In this document: positions 26,683 to 38,607 of the stretch, one piece after another
How the letters are laid out: the number at the start of each line of letters is the position of its first letter
Position numbering within the stretch: position 1 is the first letter of the stretch
Assembly: GCF_030915465.1 (NCBI RefSeq)
Contig: NZ_CP133267.1
Coordinates: 1,240,001-1,304,000, forward strand
Source of the DNA: Neobacillus sp. PS3-34
Lineage (GTDB): Bacteria; Bacillota; Bacilli; Bacillales; Cytobacillaceae
Length of the DNA stretch: 64,000 nt
Direction: 5' to 3'
Position numbers and translations under genes: made by a program
Notes under the pieces: generated by a model
Databases searched by the model: none
The model's input: only the letters and a program-made list of their open reading frames with translations
What the model was told of the DNA's origin: nothing

Positions 26683-27724
26683 AAGTAATAATTGATTTTT
26701 CAGAGTTCGGTTTGCTGCAAGACAACCTCTCAACAAGCCTATGAGCTATGATAATACGCTTGGTTGGTTCGCCTTTGTTTTCAATCTTTTGGATTAAGCT
26801 CTTCGATGCCTGATAACCGAGGTCGAAAATATTAATATCGACTGACGTTAATGGCGGCTTCGACATTTCGGACAAGAGGACATTATTAAAGCTGACAACA
26901 GAAATATCCTCTGGCACCCTGATTCCCATCTCATCAAGCATGTTCAATACACCGAGTGCCATAAAGTCGTCTGCCACAACGAGAGCGGTTGGGCGATGTT
27001 CGAGTGCCATTAATTCCTCAACCGCTTCCTGGCCACCCTCACGAAGGAATTCTTCATGGATAATGTATTCGTTCCTCAAGGGGATATCCGCACCCCTAAG
27101 AGCCCTTTCATAGCCTAACAGCCGGTCAACTGTAACAACCAAATCCAGGCTTCCGCCAATGAATGCAATCTGCTGGTGGCCAAGTCCAATTAAATATTCG
27201 GTCGCATCCCTCATGGCCCGGAAATTGTCATTATCGACATGTGTAATTTCCTCCACATGCTTATATGGCTTCCCAACCACGACAAATGGAAAGTCCCTGC
27301 CCTGTAAATAAGAGATGACCTTATCCTCTACTTTTGAATAAAGAAGGACAACTCCATCTACCCTTCTTCCCTGAACCATATGAATGACGGCATCGAGAGT
27401 TTCTATCTCCGATTTGCCGGTTGTCATATGGAGAGCATAATTTTTTTCATGTGCACCTTCACTAATTCCCTGAAGGACAGTCGGAAAAAATGGATTTTGG
27501 AATACAACATCTCCGGAGCTTGGCATGACAAGGCCGATTGCTTGTGTTGATTGGCTGGCAAGGCTTCTGGCAATAAAGTTGGGATGGTATCCTAGCTTGT
27601 CCATCGCTTCTTTTACCTTTTGTTTCGTTTTTTCACTAATCCGCGGACTGTTGGCAATTACCCTGGAAACGGTGGATGGGGCGACATTCGCCATTTTCGC
27701 CACATCTTTTATCGTTACGGTCAT
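26681..27724 (-). CDS. malR: LacI-family regulator of maltodextrin genes (MalR-like)
   Basis: Encodes 347 residues: N-terminal helix-turn-helix TIKDVAKMANVAPSTVSRVI, hinge FIARSLASQSTQ, then a periplasmic-binding-type effector domain. It is the last gene of the mdx cluster, 48 bases after the anchored amylase. By context it should repress the mdx genes until maltose or maltodextrin is present; a LacI-type palindrome (GTGAAAACGATTGCAC) upstream of mdxE is a possible target. The assignment to MalR rather than another LacI member rests on position. Confidence 0.85.
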   Translation of the reverse strand: MTVTIKDVAKMANVAPSTVSRVIANSPRISEKTKQKVKEAMDKLGYHPNFIARSLASQSTQAIGLVMPSSGDVVFQNPFFPTVLQGISEGAHEKNYALHMTTGKSEIETLDAVIHMVQGRRVDGVVLLYSKVEDKVISYLQGRDFPFVVVGKPYKHVEEITHVDNDNFRAMRDATEYLIGLGHQQIAFIGGSLDLVVTVDRLLGYERALRGADIPLRNEYIIHEEFLREGGQEAVEELMALEHRPTALVVADDFMALGVLNMLDEMGIRVPEDISVVSFNNVLLSEMSKPPLTSVDINIFDLGYQASKSLIQKIENKGEPTKRIIIAHRLVERLSCSKPNSEKSIIT

Positions 27725-27772
27725 TAAATTTCACCCCTCTCATCATTCATCCCTCTTACTCAATTCTTACTG

Positions 27773-29311
27773 TTATGATTTTTTTCTTTTTGCTCGCCTT
27801 AGAATAAAAATGATAAATACGATAAAAGCTGTATAAACAGCTGTCAGCGACAGAATTAACGGCATATTTAGCCCTGTTTTAGCTGCTAGTACGTAAATTT
27901 CAGCCTTATCCCTGTCCAGTATAATCTGGTACTTATTATTTTTGCTGCGAACCATGTCTCCTCCAAGCAGGCCTCGAAGCTCTTTTCCATTTTCAAGCTG
28001 TTTACCAGTTAAAGTCACGCTTTGTGATTTACTCGTATTGTTAATCGCGATAACAGTTGTTTCCTTTTTATACTTCCGTTTATAAATCGCCATTCCGTTT
28101 TCTTCATATACCTTTTCCATTGTGCCTCTTGTCAAGGAAGGAAGCTGCTGCCTTAATTCACCCAGCTTGGTTATATAATTTATTAAATCTTTATCCGCTC
28201 GGAAGTTCATTTGGCGGCGGTTATCAGGATCTTGTCCCCCGTTAAGAGCTATTTCACTTCCGTAATAAACGATCGGAATCCCTGGTGAGGTATATAAATA
28301 GGTGAGAGCAATATCCCATCGTGTTCCCGGAAATTGTTTGTTTCGTACAATATCGCTTGTAAATCTTGGTGTATCGTGATTATCCATAAAGCTCCCCATT
28401 AAGTAAGGATCTTTATATGTTGCTTTATTTCTTTCCCAATCTGAGAATAGCCAGCTTAACGTTTGATCAGATTTTGCAAATGCTGTCCGCAAATCATCAT
28501 TTTGAGGATAATCGACAAAACCATCGATCCCAGCCTTGTTATAACGTGCTATGTATTTTGGATCCTTTGACCATACTTCACCAAGCAAATAGAAATCTTT
28601 TTTCACACTTTTGACTTCCTTGGAAAAATCGGACCAGAAACTGACAGGTACATGCCTAACGGTATCAAGGCGATATCCGTCAATATCGGTTTTTTTAATC
28701 CAATACTTAGCTGCATTAATAAGATAGTTTTTCACTTCCGGATTTTCTTGCTTCAGGTCTGGAAGTCCATAAATCCAGCCGTTTTCAAGTTCCTTTTGAT
28801 CATTCCAGTTAAGGACATCCTTCTTTTCATGGAACCAGTCTTTCTTTGCAGGATCATTCACCCATGGATTATGTTGACCTACATGGTTAGCAACAAAATC
28901 AAGGATAACTTTCATATGGCGTTTATGTGCTTCTTTTACAAGCTTTTGAAAGGTTTCCATTGAACCAAAATGCTCGTCCGGCTTATAAAAATCCTTTATC
29001 CAATAACCATGATAGCCTGGATCTTCATTGTCAAAAATAGGAGTAAGCCAGAGTGCAGTAAAACCCATGTCCTTCAAATAGTCGAGCTTGTCAATTATCC
29101 CTTGAAAATCCCCTCCATGATATGCAAGTGGATCCTGTGTATTCACATTAAAATCATTCTTTGTATCTCCGTCGTTAAATCGATCGACCATTAAAAAGTA
29201 AATCGTTTCATCCTGCCATTTTCGGTCATTTTTCTTTTCCGCTGCCTTAGCGGGAAAGGCTGAAAAGAATAGCAATGAAACCATTGCAAGTATTGCCCAC
29301 TTCTTCTTCAT
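27773..29311 (-). CDS. Membrane-anchored extracellular alpha-amylase (GH13)
   Basis: Encodes 512 residues: signal peptide (1-23, FFSAFPAKA), GH13 catalytic barrel and a C-terminal transmembrane helix (about 484-505) with a positive tail RRAKRKKS, so the enzyme is held on the outer face of the membrane. Catalytic residues: Asp in GYRLDTVRHV, Glu in LLGEVWSKD and Asp in MDNHDTPRF. It probably cuts starch or maltodextrin at the cell surface for the MdxEFG importer encoded just upstream. A terminator lies between mdxG and this gene, so it may also have its own promoter. Confidence 0.92.
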   Translation of the reverse strand: MKKKWAILAMVSLLFFSAFPAKAAEKKNDRKWQDETIYFLMVDRFNDGDTKNDFNVNTQDPLAYHGGDFQGIIDKLDYLKDMGFTALWLTPIFDNEDPGYHGYWIKDFYKPDEHFGSMETFQKLVKEAHKRHMKVILDFVANHVGQHNPWVNDPAKKDWFHEKKDVLNWNDQKELENGWIYGLPDLKQENPEVKNYLINAAKYWIKKTDIDGYRLDTVRHVPVSFWSDFSKEVKSVKKDFYLLGEVWSKDPKYIARYNKAGIDGFVDYPQNDDLRTAFAKSDQTLSWLFSDWERNKATYKDPYLMGSFMDNHDTPRFTSDIVRNKQFPGTRWDIALTYLYTSPGIPIVYYGSEIALNGGQDPDNRRQMNFRADKDLINYITKLGELRQQLPSLTRGTMEKVYEENGMAIYKRKYKKETTVIAINNTSKSQSVTLTGKQLENGKELRGLLGGDMVRSKNNKYQIILDRDKAEIYVLAAKTGLNMPLILSLTAVYTAFIVFIIFILRRAKRKKS

Positions 29312-29325
29312 GATGTCCCTCCTTC

Positions 29326-29360
29326 AAAAATAGGGAAGGGGATTCCCCCCTTCCCTAAAA
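29326..29360 (-). terminator. Terminator between mdxG and the amylase gene
   Basis: On the minus strand TAGGGAAGGGG pairs with CCCCTTCCCTA and is followed by TTTTTGAAGG. It would end or weaken transcription after mdxG. Confidence 0.85.
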
Positions 29361-29400
29361 TTATTTTAATCTAATACGTCGATCTGTCCAACTAGTATTC

Positions 29401-30243
29401 TTATCCTTTTGTTCCTCCAGCTGTTAGGCCGGAAACAAAATAGCGCTGGAATGATAAGAACAGGATTGCGATTGGCACGGCAATAAGAACTGCCCCGGCA
29501 GCAAATGTAGTAAACTCTGCACCGAATTGTTTTGCTACAAGGTCATAAAGGCCGACAGCCAAAGTATATTTTGTTTCTGTTCTCAGCAACACACTGGCGA
29601 TAATAAAGTCTCCAAATGGTCCAATGAAAGAGAACAATGCTACAACTGCGATAATCGGAGTGGCAAGCGGCATAACGATTTGGAAAAAGATCCTGAAATG
29701 TCCTGCACCATCAATCTTAGCTGATTCATCAAGCTCCTTCGGAATCGTATCCAGATAACCCTTCATCAGCCATGTATTCATCGGAATCTGGCCTCCGACA
29801 TATACACAAATCAATCCAAGGTGTGTATCAAGTAAATGTGTAAGTGTCGCTAAAATATAAATTGCAATTAGCGCTGCAAAGTTAGGGATCATCTGTAAAA
29901 CCAGAAAAGTCAACAAGCTGTTTTTTCGCCCTACAAAGCGGTAACGTGAAAAAGAATAAGCTGTAAGGCTAACTAAAATAACTGAAAATAACATTGTCAA
30001 AATACTAACTTTAAGCGAGTTAATGTACCAAAATACATAATTGCTTTTTGCAGTATTAAAAAGTTCTTTGTAATGAATCAATGAAGCGTTCTTAGGGATA
30101 ATTGTTGATCCCGATAAGCTTTGCCCCGGATTAAACGATGACCCAATAATCCATGCAAGCGGATATAAAATAATGACGAACATTGCAAGAATGACCAAAT
30201 ATGTGAGTGAGAGCCTTATAAATTTCTGTCTTTTAATATTCAT
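29401..30243 (-). CDS. mdxG: Maltodextrin ABC transporter permease MdxG
   Basis: Encodes 280 residues with six membrane helices, the MalG-type inner-membrane permease. The coupling-helix EAA loop reads ELDESAKIDGAGHFRIFFQI-VMPL. The ATG lies one base after the mdxF stop, so translation is coupled. Works with MdxF, the lipoprotein MdxE and a multi-sugar ATPase (MsmX-type) encoded elsewhere; no ATPase is in this window. Confidence 0.95.
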   Translation of the reverse strand: MNIKRQKFIRLSLTYLVILAMFVIILYPLAWIIGSSFNPGQSLSGSTIIPKNASLIHYKELFNTAKSNYVFWYINSLKVSILTMLFSVILVSLTAYSFSRYRFVGRKNSLLTFLVLQMIPNFAALIAIYILATLTHLLDTHLGLICVYVGGQIPMNTWLMKGYLDTIPKELDESAKIDGAGHFRIFFQIVMPLATPIIAVVALFSFIGPFGDFIIASVLLRTETKYTLAVGLYDLVAKQFGAEFTTFAAGAVLIAVPIAILFLSFQRYFVSGLTAGGTKG

Positions 30244-30244
30244 A

Positions 30245-31530
30245 TTACATCATATCCTCTTCCTGGAATGATTTTGTTCTCTTGAATTGCCATAACGCAG
30301 CAGAAATAACGATTATGGACAACAACAGTGTAATGGATGCAGCCTTCGAATATTGGGCGGATGTCATCGTCAGGCGATAAATCCATGAAATCAAAATATC
30401 CGTGCCGCCTGCATTTCGCCTGGAACAGCCGGACCGCCTCCATTGAACAGGTAAATAAGAGTAAAGTTATTAAAGTTGAATGTGTATTGTGTAATCAAGA
30501 TTGGCGCTGTAGCAAAAAGTACTAGCGGAAGCGTAATGTTCTTGAATTTTTGGAAATTCGAAGCGCCGTCAACTGTGGCTGCTTCATAAAGTTCTTCAGG
30601 AATGGACTGCAGCACACCTGTGGTCATTGCAAAAATGAATGGAAAGCCAAGCCAGGATTGGATCAAAATTAATGCAATGCGAGTGTAAATCTTTTCAGTC
30701 ATCCACGGCAATCCGTCGATCCCGAAGAACCCAAGGATATCTCTATTTATTGCACCAAACGATTCATTAAACATACCGGCAAAAACAAGGATGGATACGA
30801 ATGCCGGAACGGCCTATGGCAGGATAAACACGGTACGGATAATTGCTTTTCCCTTAACATCCTTTTGGTTCACGATGATAGCAAGAAAGATACCCAATGC
30901 AACCTGAAATGTGGTCGCACAGAACGTCCAAACGAGTGTCCATGCAAGTACTCCAAAGAAGGTTTGACGCCAAATATCGATTGTGAAAATATCGAAAAAG
31001 TTTTTAAAACCAACCCAATCAGCAAGATGCGCTGGTGGTGAATGATACAAATCATAATTCGTAAATGCAAGCAGTACGACAAATATAATTGGGAACACGA
31101 CAACGAAAATTAATAACAGGAATCCCGGTGACATGATCATATAAGGGAATCCATTGTCCATCAGGTTACGATATTGCTCTTTTACTGTTGTAACAGGTTC
31201 AAGATGATCGCGTTTTATACCTACTTTATAGGCATCACGCAAATTAAAAATATAAAAACCCAGACCGAATATAAGCACGATTATCGCTAATATTCCATAT
31301 ACCAAAAGGAAAATAGAATTATCACGAGGCAATTCCTCACCGAGTGTGACAATTCCCCATAAACCTATGTTGATTAAGTCCATAAACACATAAATAAATG
31401 CGGCTGTCAGAACAAGGAAGGAAACTCCCTTCAATATCTGTCTGTTATAAAGCTGTCCTAAACCAGGAATGATTGAGAGGAGCAGCGCGTTTCTGTGGTG
31501 TTTGGTTGAATAGGACAATTTATCGGACAT
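30245..31530 (-). CDS. mdxF: Maltodextrin ABC transporter permease MdxF (nonsense codon plus frameshift)
   Basis: MalF-type permease. Restored length about 428 residues, close to B. subtilis MdxF. Two defects: an in-frame TAG at 30814-30816 between TVFILP and AVPAFVSILVFAG, where the family has Trp (TGG), directly next to GGCC; and a one-base loss near 30412 after GGPAVPG, after which the frame resumes GGTDILISWIYRLTMTSAQY to SFQEEDMM. The EAA loop EELYEAATVDGASNFQKFKN is intact. The N-terminus has cytosolic and membrane segments unlike E. coli MalF but typical of Bacilli. With mdxE and mdxG otherwise intact, sequence error is more likely than gene loss. Confidence 0.9.
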
Positions 31531-31574
31531 CCTATATTCCCCTTTCTTTTTCGAGTAACATATTAAGCTCAGAG

Positions 31575-31612
31575 GCTTTGTCGAGAAAAAAATATTTTTT
31601 TCCCGACAAAGC
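31575..31612 (-). repeat. Stem-loop 1 between mdxE and mdxF
   Basis: GCTTTGTCG(A)GAAAAAAA pairs with TTTTTTTC(C)CGACAAAGC. It lies in the mdxE-mdxF gap. Such hairpins commonly stabilise the abundant binding-protein message relative to the permeases. Confidence 0.7.
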
Positions 31613-31663
31613 AGTTGAGATTAAATTCAAAATAAACTAATTATTATCACACAATAAATAGAT

Positions 31664-31691
31664 AGCAGTACCTCCCGAAAGAGGTACCGCT
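31664..31691 (-). repeat. Stem-loop 2 right after mdxE
   Basis: AGC(A)GTACCTC pairs with GAGGTAC(C)GCT around CCGAAA, immediately after the mdxE stop. No T-run follows, so it is more likely an mRNA-stabilising hairpin or partial attenuator than a full terminator. Confidence 0.65.
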
Positions 31692-31699
31692 AAATAACT

Positions 31700-32956
31700 T
31701 TACTTCGCAGTTTGAGCTTTAATTTGTTCTACTGCAGAGTCAAGAGCAGCTTTTGGTGCAGCTTTACCTGTTACAACAGTTTGAAGCGAGTCAGCCATTG
31801 GCTTCCAAACTTGACCCATTTCTGGAACGTTTGGCATTGGAACAGCATATTGAGACTGTTCAGCTACAGCTTTAGCACCTTCGTTTTCTTTAATTGATGG
31901 GTCATCAACTAGAGCAACGTTTGTTGGAACTTCTGCAGTTTGTTCAAAACGGTATTTAGAGTTTTCATCATTTGTGATGAACTCAAGGAATTTAGTAGCC
32001 CATTTTTGGTTTTTAGAGAATGCAGATACGTGCCAGCCTTTTACACCCATGAATGTTTTAACGTGCTCACCATTTGGAAGTGTTGGAAGTGGTGCAATAC
32101 CAATTTTGATACCAGCATCAGTATAAGGCTTGAATGCCCATGGTCCGCTCATTACAGAAGCAGCTTTACCTTCTGTGAACAATCCGTCCATAGCAGATCC
32201 GCCGTTTTCACCGACGATACCTTTAGGGAATAATCCTTCTTTGTACCATTTTTGGATGTACTCAGCACCTTTAACAGCGCCGTCATTGTTTAAACCGATA
32301 TCAGTAACATCAACTTTACCGTCTTTGTTATTGAATACGTATCCGCCCATACCACCAATGATGCCGTGAGCGAAATAGAAGTTATCCCATAGAGCTAGGA
32401 AGCCATACTTCCCGCCTTTTGTAAATCCTTTAGAGAAAGTATAAAGGTCATCCATAGTTGCTGGAGCTTCTGTCATAAGGTCTTTATTATAGATGAAAAC
32501 CGGTGTTTCAGAAGACTTCGGAAGTCCGTAAAGTTTTCCATCATATGTTTCAGCATCGATAGATGGTTTAGAGAAAGTGTCAGTTACACTGCTGTCAACC
32601 TTTAATTCAGCGATAAGGCCTTCTGTTGCTACTTGTCCGATTTGGTCATGTGGAAGAGTAACGATATCTGGACCAGTTCCTGCAGGGCCGTCAAGGCGCA
32701 ATTGGTCACGCATTTTTGTAGCCATTTCTACTTCTTTGAATTCGATTTTGATTCCGTTTTTCTTTTCGAAATCAGCTGCAACTTTCTTTAGCCATCCGGA
32801 TTTATCTTTATCTTCCCAAACGACTAGCTTTTCTGGCTTTGCTTCTGCCTTCTTGCCATTATCTTTGCTGCTTGTATCTTCCTTCTTAGGACCACAAGCC
32901 GCTAAAGCACCCAGCATAAGTACGATCATCATAAAGACCGATAATGCTTTTTTCAT
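31700..32956 (-). CDS. mdxE: Maltodextrin-binding lipoprotein MdxE
   Basis: Encodes 418 residues. The signal peptide ends in lipobox LGALAAC with Cys21 as the lipid anchor. The rest is a type-I sugar-binding protein (LVVWEDKDKSGWLKKVAADF; GPDIVTLPHDQIG; SGPWAFKPY). First gene of mdxEFG, with a 169-base gap containing two hairpins before mdxF. Expression is probably repressed by CcpA and the LacI-type regulator through sites at 33026-33058. Confidence 0.95.
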   Translation of the reverse strand: MKKALSVFMMIVLMLGALAACGPKKEDTSSKDNGKKAEAKPEKLVVWEDKDKSGWLKKVAADFEKKNGIKIEFKEVEMATKMRDQLRLDGPAGTGPDIVTLPHDQIGQVATEGLIAELKVDSSVTDTFSKPSIDAETYDGKLYGLPKSSETPVFIYNKDLMTEAPATMDDLYTFSKGFTKGGKYGFLALWDNFYFAHGIIGGMGGYVFNNKDGKVDVTDIGLNNDGAVKGAEYIQKWYKEGLFPKGIVGENGGSAMDGLFTEGKAASVMSGPWAFKPYTDAGIKIGIAPLPTLPNGEHVKTFMGVKGWHVSAFSKNQKWATKFLEFITNDENSKYRFEQTAEVPTNVALVDDPSIKENEGAKAVAEQSQYAVPMPNVPEMGQVWKPMADSLQTVVTGKAAPKAALDSAVEQIKAQTAK

Positions 32957-33025
32957 TTGAACCCCTCCTGAATATGTAAGATATAAATTTCCAGTGTATA
33001 ATCGATTTCTTAAAATGAAAACTTA

Positions 33026-33039
33026 ATACAGCGCTTACA
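33026..33039 (-). promoter_or_regulatory. Possible cre site 1 in the mdxE/amylase divergent region
   Basis: On the minus strand TGTAAGCGCTGTAT fits the CcpA consensus TGWAANCGNTNWCA except for the last two bases. Confidence 0.5.
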
Positions 33040-33044
33040 TTTTG

Positions 33045-33058
33045 TGAAAACGATTGCA
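33045..33058 (+). promoter_or_regulatory. cre / LacI-type operator upstream of mdxE
   Basis: TGAAAACGATTGCA fits TGWAANCGNTNWCA except one base. The wider GTGAAAACGATTGCAC is symmetric at 12 of 16 positions, so it may serve CcpA, the MalR-like repressor, or both. Confidence 0.65.
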
Positions 33059-33235
33059 CAATGTACTTTTAATTATAGTATTATTATTCAATTTGACAAC
33101 TAGTTTTTTTAAAAATTTTTCTTTTCTTTTACCTTTTGTAACATTTTTGTAATGATTTATAGTGAAACACTACCGTTGACATTCTATTTTTAGTAAAATA
33201 CCCTTAATATATTCTTTGTTAAAAGAAAGGATTGA

Positions 33236-35002
<1,767 letters not shown>

Positions 35003-35059
35003 AATTGGAAATAGTAAACAGCATGATTTTCCTTTTTTACTAGTGGTAGAATGGTAAGT

Positions 35060-35102
35060 GGACAAGGCACTCGGTTTGAGTGCCTTGTCCTTGTTCTTTT
35101 TA
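35060..35102 (+). terminator. Terminator after the maltogenic amylase
   Basis: GGACAAGGCACTC pairs with GAGTGCCTTGTCC around GGTTT, then TTGTTCTTTTT. Confidence 0.93.
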
Positions 35103-35129
35103 TAAATTCAGTTTGATAGAGGGTTTCCT

Positions 35130-36495
35130 ATGAAAAAAACGGAAAAAAGATGGTCACTATTCTCATTAACATGGCCGTTATTTATTGAAATTTTACTGTA
35201 TATGCTCATGGGCAACGCCGATACCTTAATGCTCTCCCTATATTCTGACAAAGCGGTTGCCGCAGTTGGCGTGTCAAACCAGATTCTCTCGCTCGTCATT
35301 GTGATGTTCGGTTTTGTTGCGACGGGTACTTCTATTTTGGTCGCACAAAGTTTAGGCGCTAAAAATAGGCGAAGTGCTGCAGAGGTAGCTGCCGTCTCCA
35401 TTGGGGCAAATTTGATTTTCGGTTTGCTTCTTAGCTGTGTTGCGTATTTCTTTGGCGGGCATATTCTTCGTTTGATGGAATTACCTGCTGAATTAATGGA
35501 TCAAGCGCAAATATTTTTGAAGATTGTCGGGGGATTCTCTTTTATCCAGGCCTTAATTATGACTATAGGGGCTATCATTAGAAGCTACGGCTATACAAGG
35601 GATTCGATGTTTGTCGCAATTGGAATGAATATTTTGAATGTATGTGGAAATACAATGTTCATTTTCGGCCTGCTTGGCTTTCCTGTTCTCGGACCCGAAG
35701 GTGTTGCCATTTCAACAACTGTCAGCCGTTTCATTGGCTTGATTGCTGCTGTTTGGATTTTGTTTAAACGCGTACCTGGACCATTCCCTTTTAAAATGAT
35801 GTTCCTTTTTCCGAAGGAGCACATCAGAAATCTCTTAAAAATCGGCATCCCTTCTGCAGGTGAGCATTTGTCTTATAACGGCTCACAGATGGTAATTACC
35901 TTTTTTGTCACGATGCTAGGGACGGAAGCATTAACCACCAAGGTGTACGCTCAAAATATTATGATGTTTATTTATCTTACCAGCATCGCGATTAGCCAGG
36001 GGACGGAAATTATCATTGGCCATATGATCGGTGGAAAAAGTTATGAAGCGGCCTATCAGCGCTGCATGAAGAGCCTTCGCCTGGCCATATTAATTTCCTT
36101 TTCTGCTGCCCTGGTATTTTCTCTTTTCTCACACCAGCTTGTAGGCCTATTCACAGCAAATAAAGAAATCATTACACTTGGAAGCACCCTGATTTTATTA
36201 ACGATGCTGCTTGAACCTGGAAGGTCTTTTAATCTGGTCATCATAAATTCCCTTCGGCCGCAGGAGATGTGCGATTTCCCGTTTATATGGGAATCCTGTC
36301 GATGTGGGGTGTAAGTGTAGGACTCTCTTATATTCTCGGAATCCACTTTGGTTTGGCCTGATAGGGATCTGGATTGCCTTTATTTGTGATGAATGGCTCC
36401 GTGGCTTATTAATGCTGTGGAGATGGAAATCAAGAGTATGGGTAGACAAGTCGTTTGTAGTCGGGGAAAATGGCGAAGCAGTTTTAGAAGCATAA
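35130..36495 (+). CDS. MATE family efflux transporter (two frameshifts)
   Basis: Restored length about 455 residues with 12 membrane helices, the normal MATE length. Multidrug or metabolite exporter driven by Na+ or H+. Both breaks are near the end and each falls on GGCC: at 36256-36259 (CTT CGG GCC GCA expected) and at 36355-36358 (TTG GGC CTG expected). After repair the sequence reads AAGDVRFPVYMGILSMWGVS and then LGLIGIWIAFICDEWLRG, which fits MATE helices 11-12. The N-terminal part (MLMGNADTLMLSLYSDKAVA) is typical. Substrate unknown. Confidence 0.9.
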
Positions 36496-36526
36496 GGCTG
36501 TCCTGTGCTAAAAGTGCAAAGCAGCA

Positions 36527-36551
36527 AAAGGCCGGGGAACCCGGCCTTTTT
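36527..36551. terminator. Bidirectional terminator between the MATE gene and asnO
   Basis: AAAAGGCCGGG pairs with CCCGGCCTTTT around GAA, with a T-run on the plus side and an A-run on the other. Confidence 0.92.
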
Positions 36552-36581
36552 ATTACAAGTATTCACTTTTTGTCTGTTCTG

Positions 36582-38428
36582 CTATTCCGCCAGATTTATG
36601 CCGTACTCCTCAAACCAAATATGAATTTGATAAAGATGGGCAAGTAGCTGTGGGCCAGTCATCAATTGGCGAAACCAGGGCTGTTTAAAGGCTGTTCCGC
36701 CGGAATCCGCGATGGCGTTCAACTGGTCCTTATCAAAGAATTCATGTAATGCAGAGGATTTTTTTGCGATAGAGTCTCGCAAAAGTGTCTGTACGAGCTT
36801 AGTGTAGTAAGGGTTATGTGTTTTGGGATAAGGGCTCTTCTTTCGATATAACACTTCATCTGGCAGCTGGCCTTCGAATGCCTTTCGAAGAATTCCCTTC
36901 TCCCTGCCGCCGAACATTTTCATGTCCCATGGGATATTCCATGCATATTCAACAATTCGGTGATCGGCAAATGGTACGCGAACCTCGAGTCCTGCGCCCA
37001 TGCTCATCCGATCCTTGCGATCTAGGAGCGTCGTCATGAACCAAATCATGTTCAGATAGAAAATTTCCCGCCTTTTTGCTTCTTCCTGATTTTCCCCTTC
37101 AAGCTTAGGAGTTTCCTCAATCGTTAACCGGTAGTTTTCCATCACATGCTCGTTTAGCTTCAACTTATCGCGCCAATATGATTTTAAGAGATTTTGGCGC
37201 TCCGCGACGGATCTCATCCATGGAAAACCCTCACGTGCAAGGTCGTCAGCACGGTGAAACCATGGATAACCCCCGAAGATTTCATCTGCACATTCCCCTG
37301 AAAGGCTCACCACAAAGTCCTTTTTTATTTCATGGCAAAACCACAGCAACGATGAATCAATATCGGCCATTCCTGGTAAATCCCTGACCAAAACTGCTTC
37401 AGCCAGGTTTTGAGCCAAATAATCCTGTGTAATGATTCTGCTGTTATGCTTTGTGGCAAACGAATCAGACATGAGTTGAATCCAATACGAATCGGCATCA
37501 GGCTGGAATTCATTTTTTTCAAAAAACTGATGATTTCCTTCGTAATCGATGGAATATGTGTTTAGCGGCATTTTTCCTTCTTGTGAATATGCATTTGCGG
37601 CAATTGCGGTAATGATACTTGAATCCAGACCGCCTGATAAAAAGGTACATAGCGGCACATCGGATACAAGTTGTCTCGTTACGGCGTCCGTGACGAGATA
37701 ACGCACCTTTTCAACTGTTTCCTCTACGCTATCCCCGTGCTTTTTGCTTTCCACATTCCAATATCTCCATACCTTTAGTCCATTTTTTGAATAGGTTAAG
37801 GCATGGGCAGGCTTTAGTTCCTTTATTCCTTTAAATACACCTGATCCAGGAGTTCGCGACGGCCTAATCCGAAAATATCTGCAAGCCCCTCCCTCCCAAG
37901 CTCTGCCTTGATGTCAGGATGGGCCAGGATTGCTTTCAATTCTGAGCCAAACATGATTCCGCCAGCCTTTTCCGCAAAAAAAAGCGGTTTTACGCCGAGC
38001 CGATCACGAGCTATAAACACTTGATCCTTTCGTTCATCCCAGACCGCAAATGCATATATGCCATTTAAATGGTTTACGCACTCTTCTGCCCATTCTATAT
38101 AGGCTGTTAACAGTACTTCAGTATCAGAATGACCTTTAAACGAATATCCTTTACTAAGAAGTTCTTTTCGAATATCCTCGGTGTTATACAATTCGCCATT
38201 ATAGCAAATTGTATAGGCAGCGCCCTTTCCATTCTTTTTCATCGGCTGTCTGCCACCCTCCGGATCGACAACAATCAATCTTTTATGTCCGAAGCCGACA
38301 TGGCGGTTAATCCAGATATTTGTATCGTCGGGACCTCTTTTTTCTAATGTATTGGTCATTTTTCTTAGCGTTTCGCCTTCATTTTCCAAATTCTTTTTAA
38401 AATCAATCCAACCAGTTATTCCGCACAT
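36582..38428 (-). CDS. asnO: Glutamine-hydrolysing asparagine synthetase AsnO-like (frameshifted)
   Basis: Makes asparagine from aspartate, glutamine and ATP. The N-terminal glutaminase domain has the Cys2 nucleophile (MCGITGWID) and the synthetase domain has the PP-loop SGGLDSS. The halves are split by a missing base at GGCC (37861-37864): FGLG[P]SRTPGSGVFKGIKELK is restored. Full length about 615 residues, matching the sporulation-associated AsnO of B. subtilis, and the neighbour yisN is also the same. Divergent from yisN. Confidence 0.92.
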
Positions 38429-38607
38429 ATTCGATACCTCCGCCCCAGTTGGGCTTGAATGATTAAATTTTCATACGATGTGTTTTTATACTATGCATTC
38501 ATTAAATACTGGTTAATTGTCCTAAAATACTTAAGTGCAAAAAGTTATATTTTTCACAAAAGATGTCTACAAAGGAAGATGTAAGCAACGTTCACGGAGG
38601 TCTAGTG

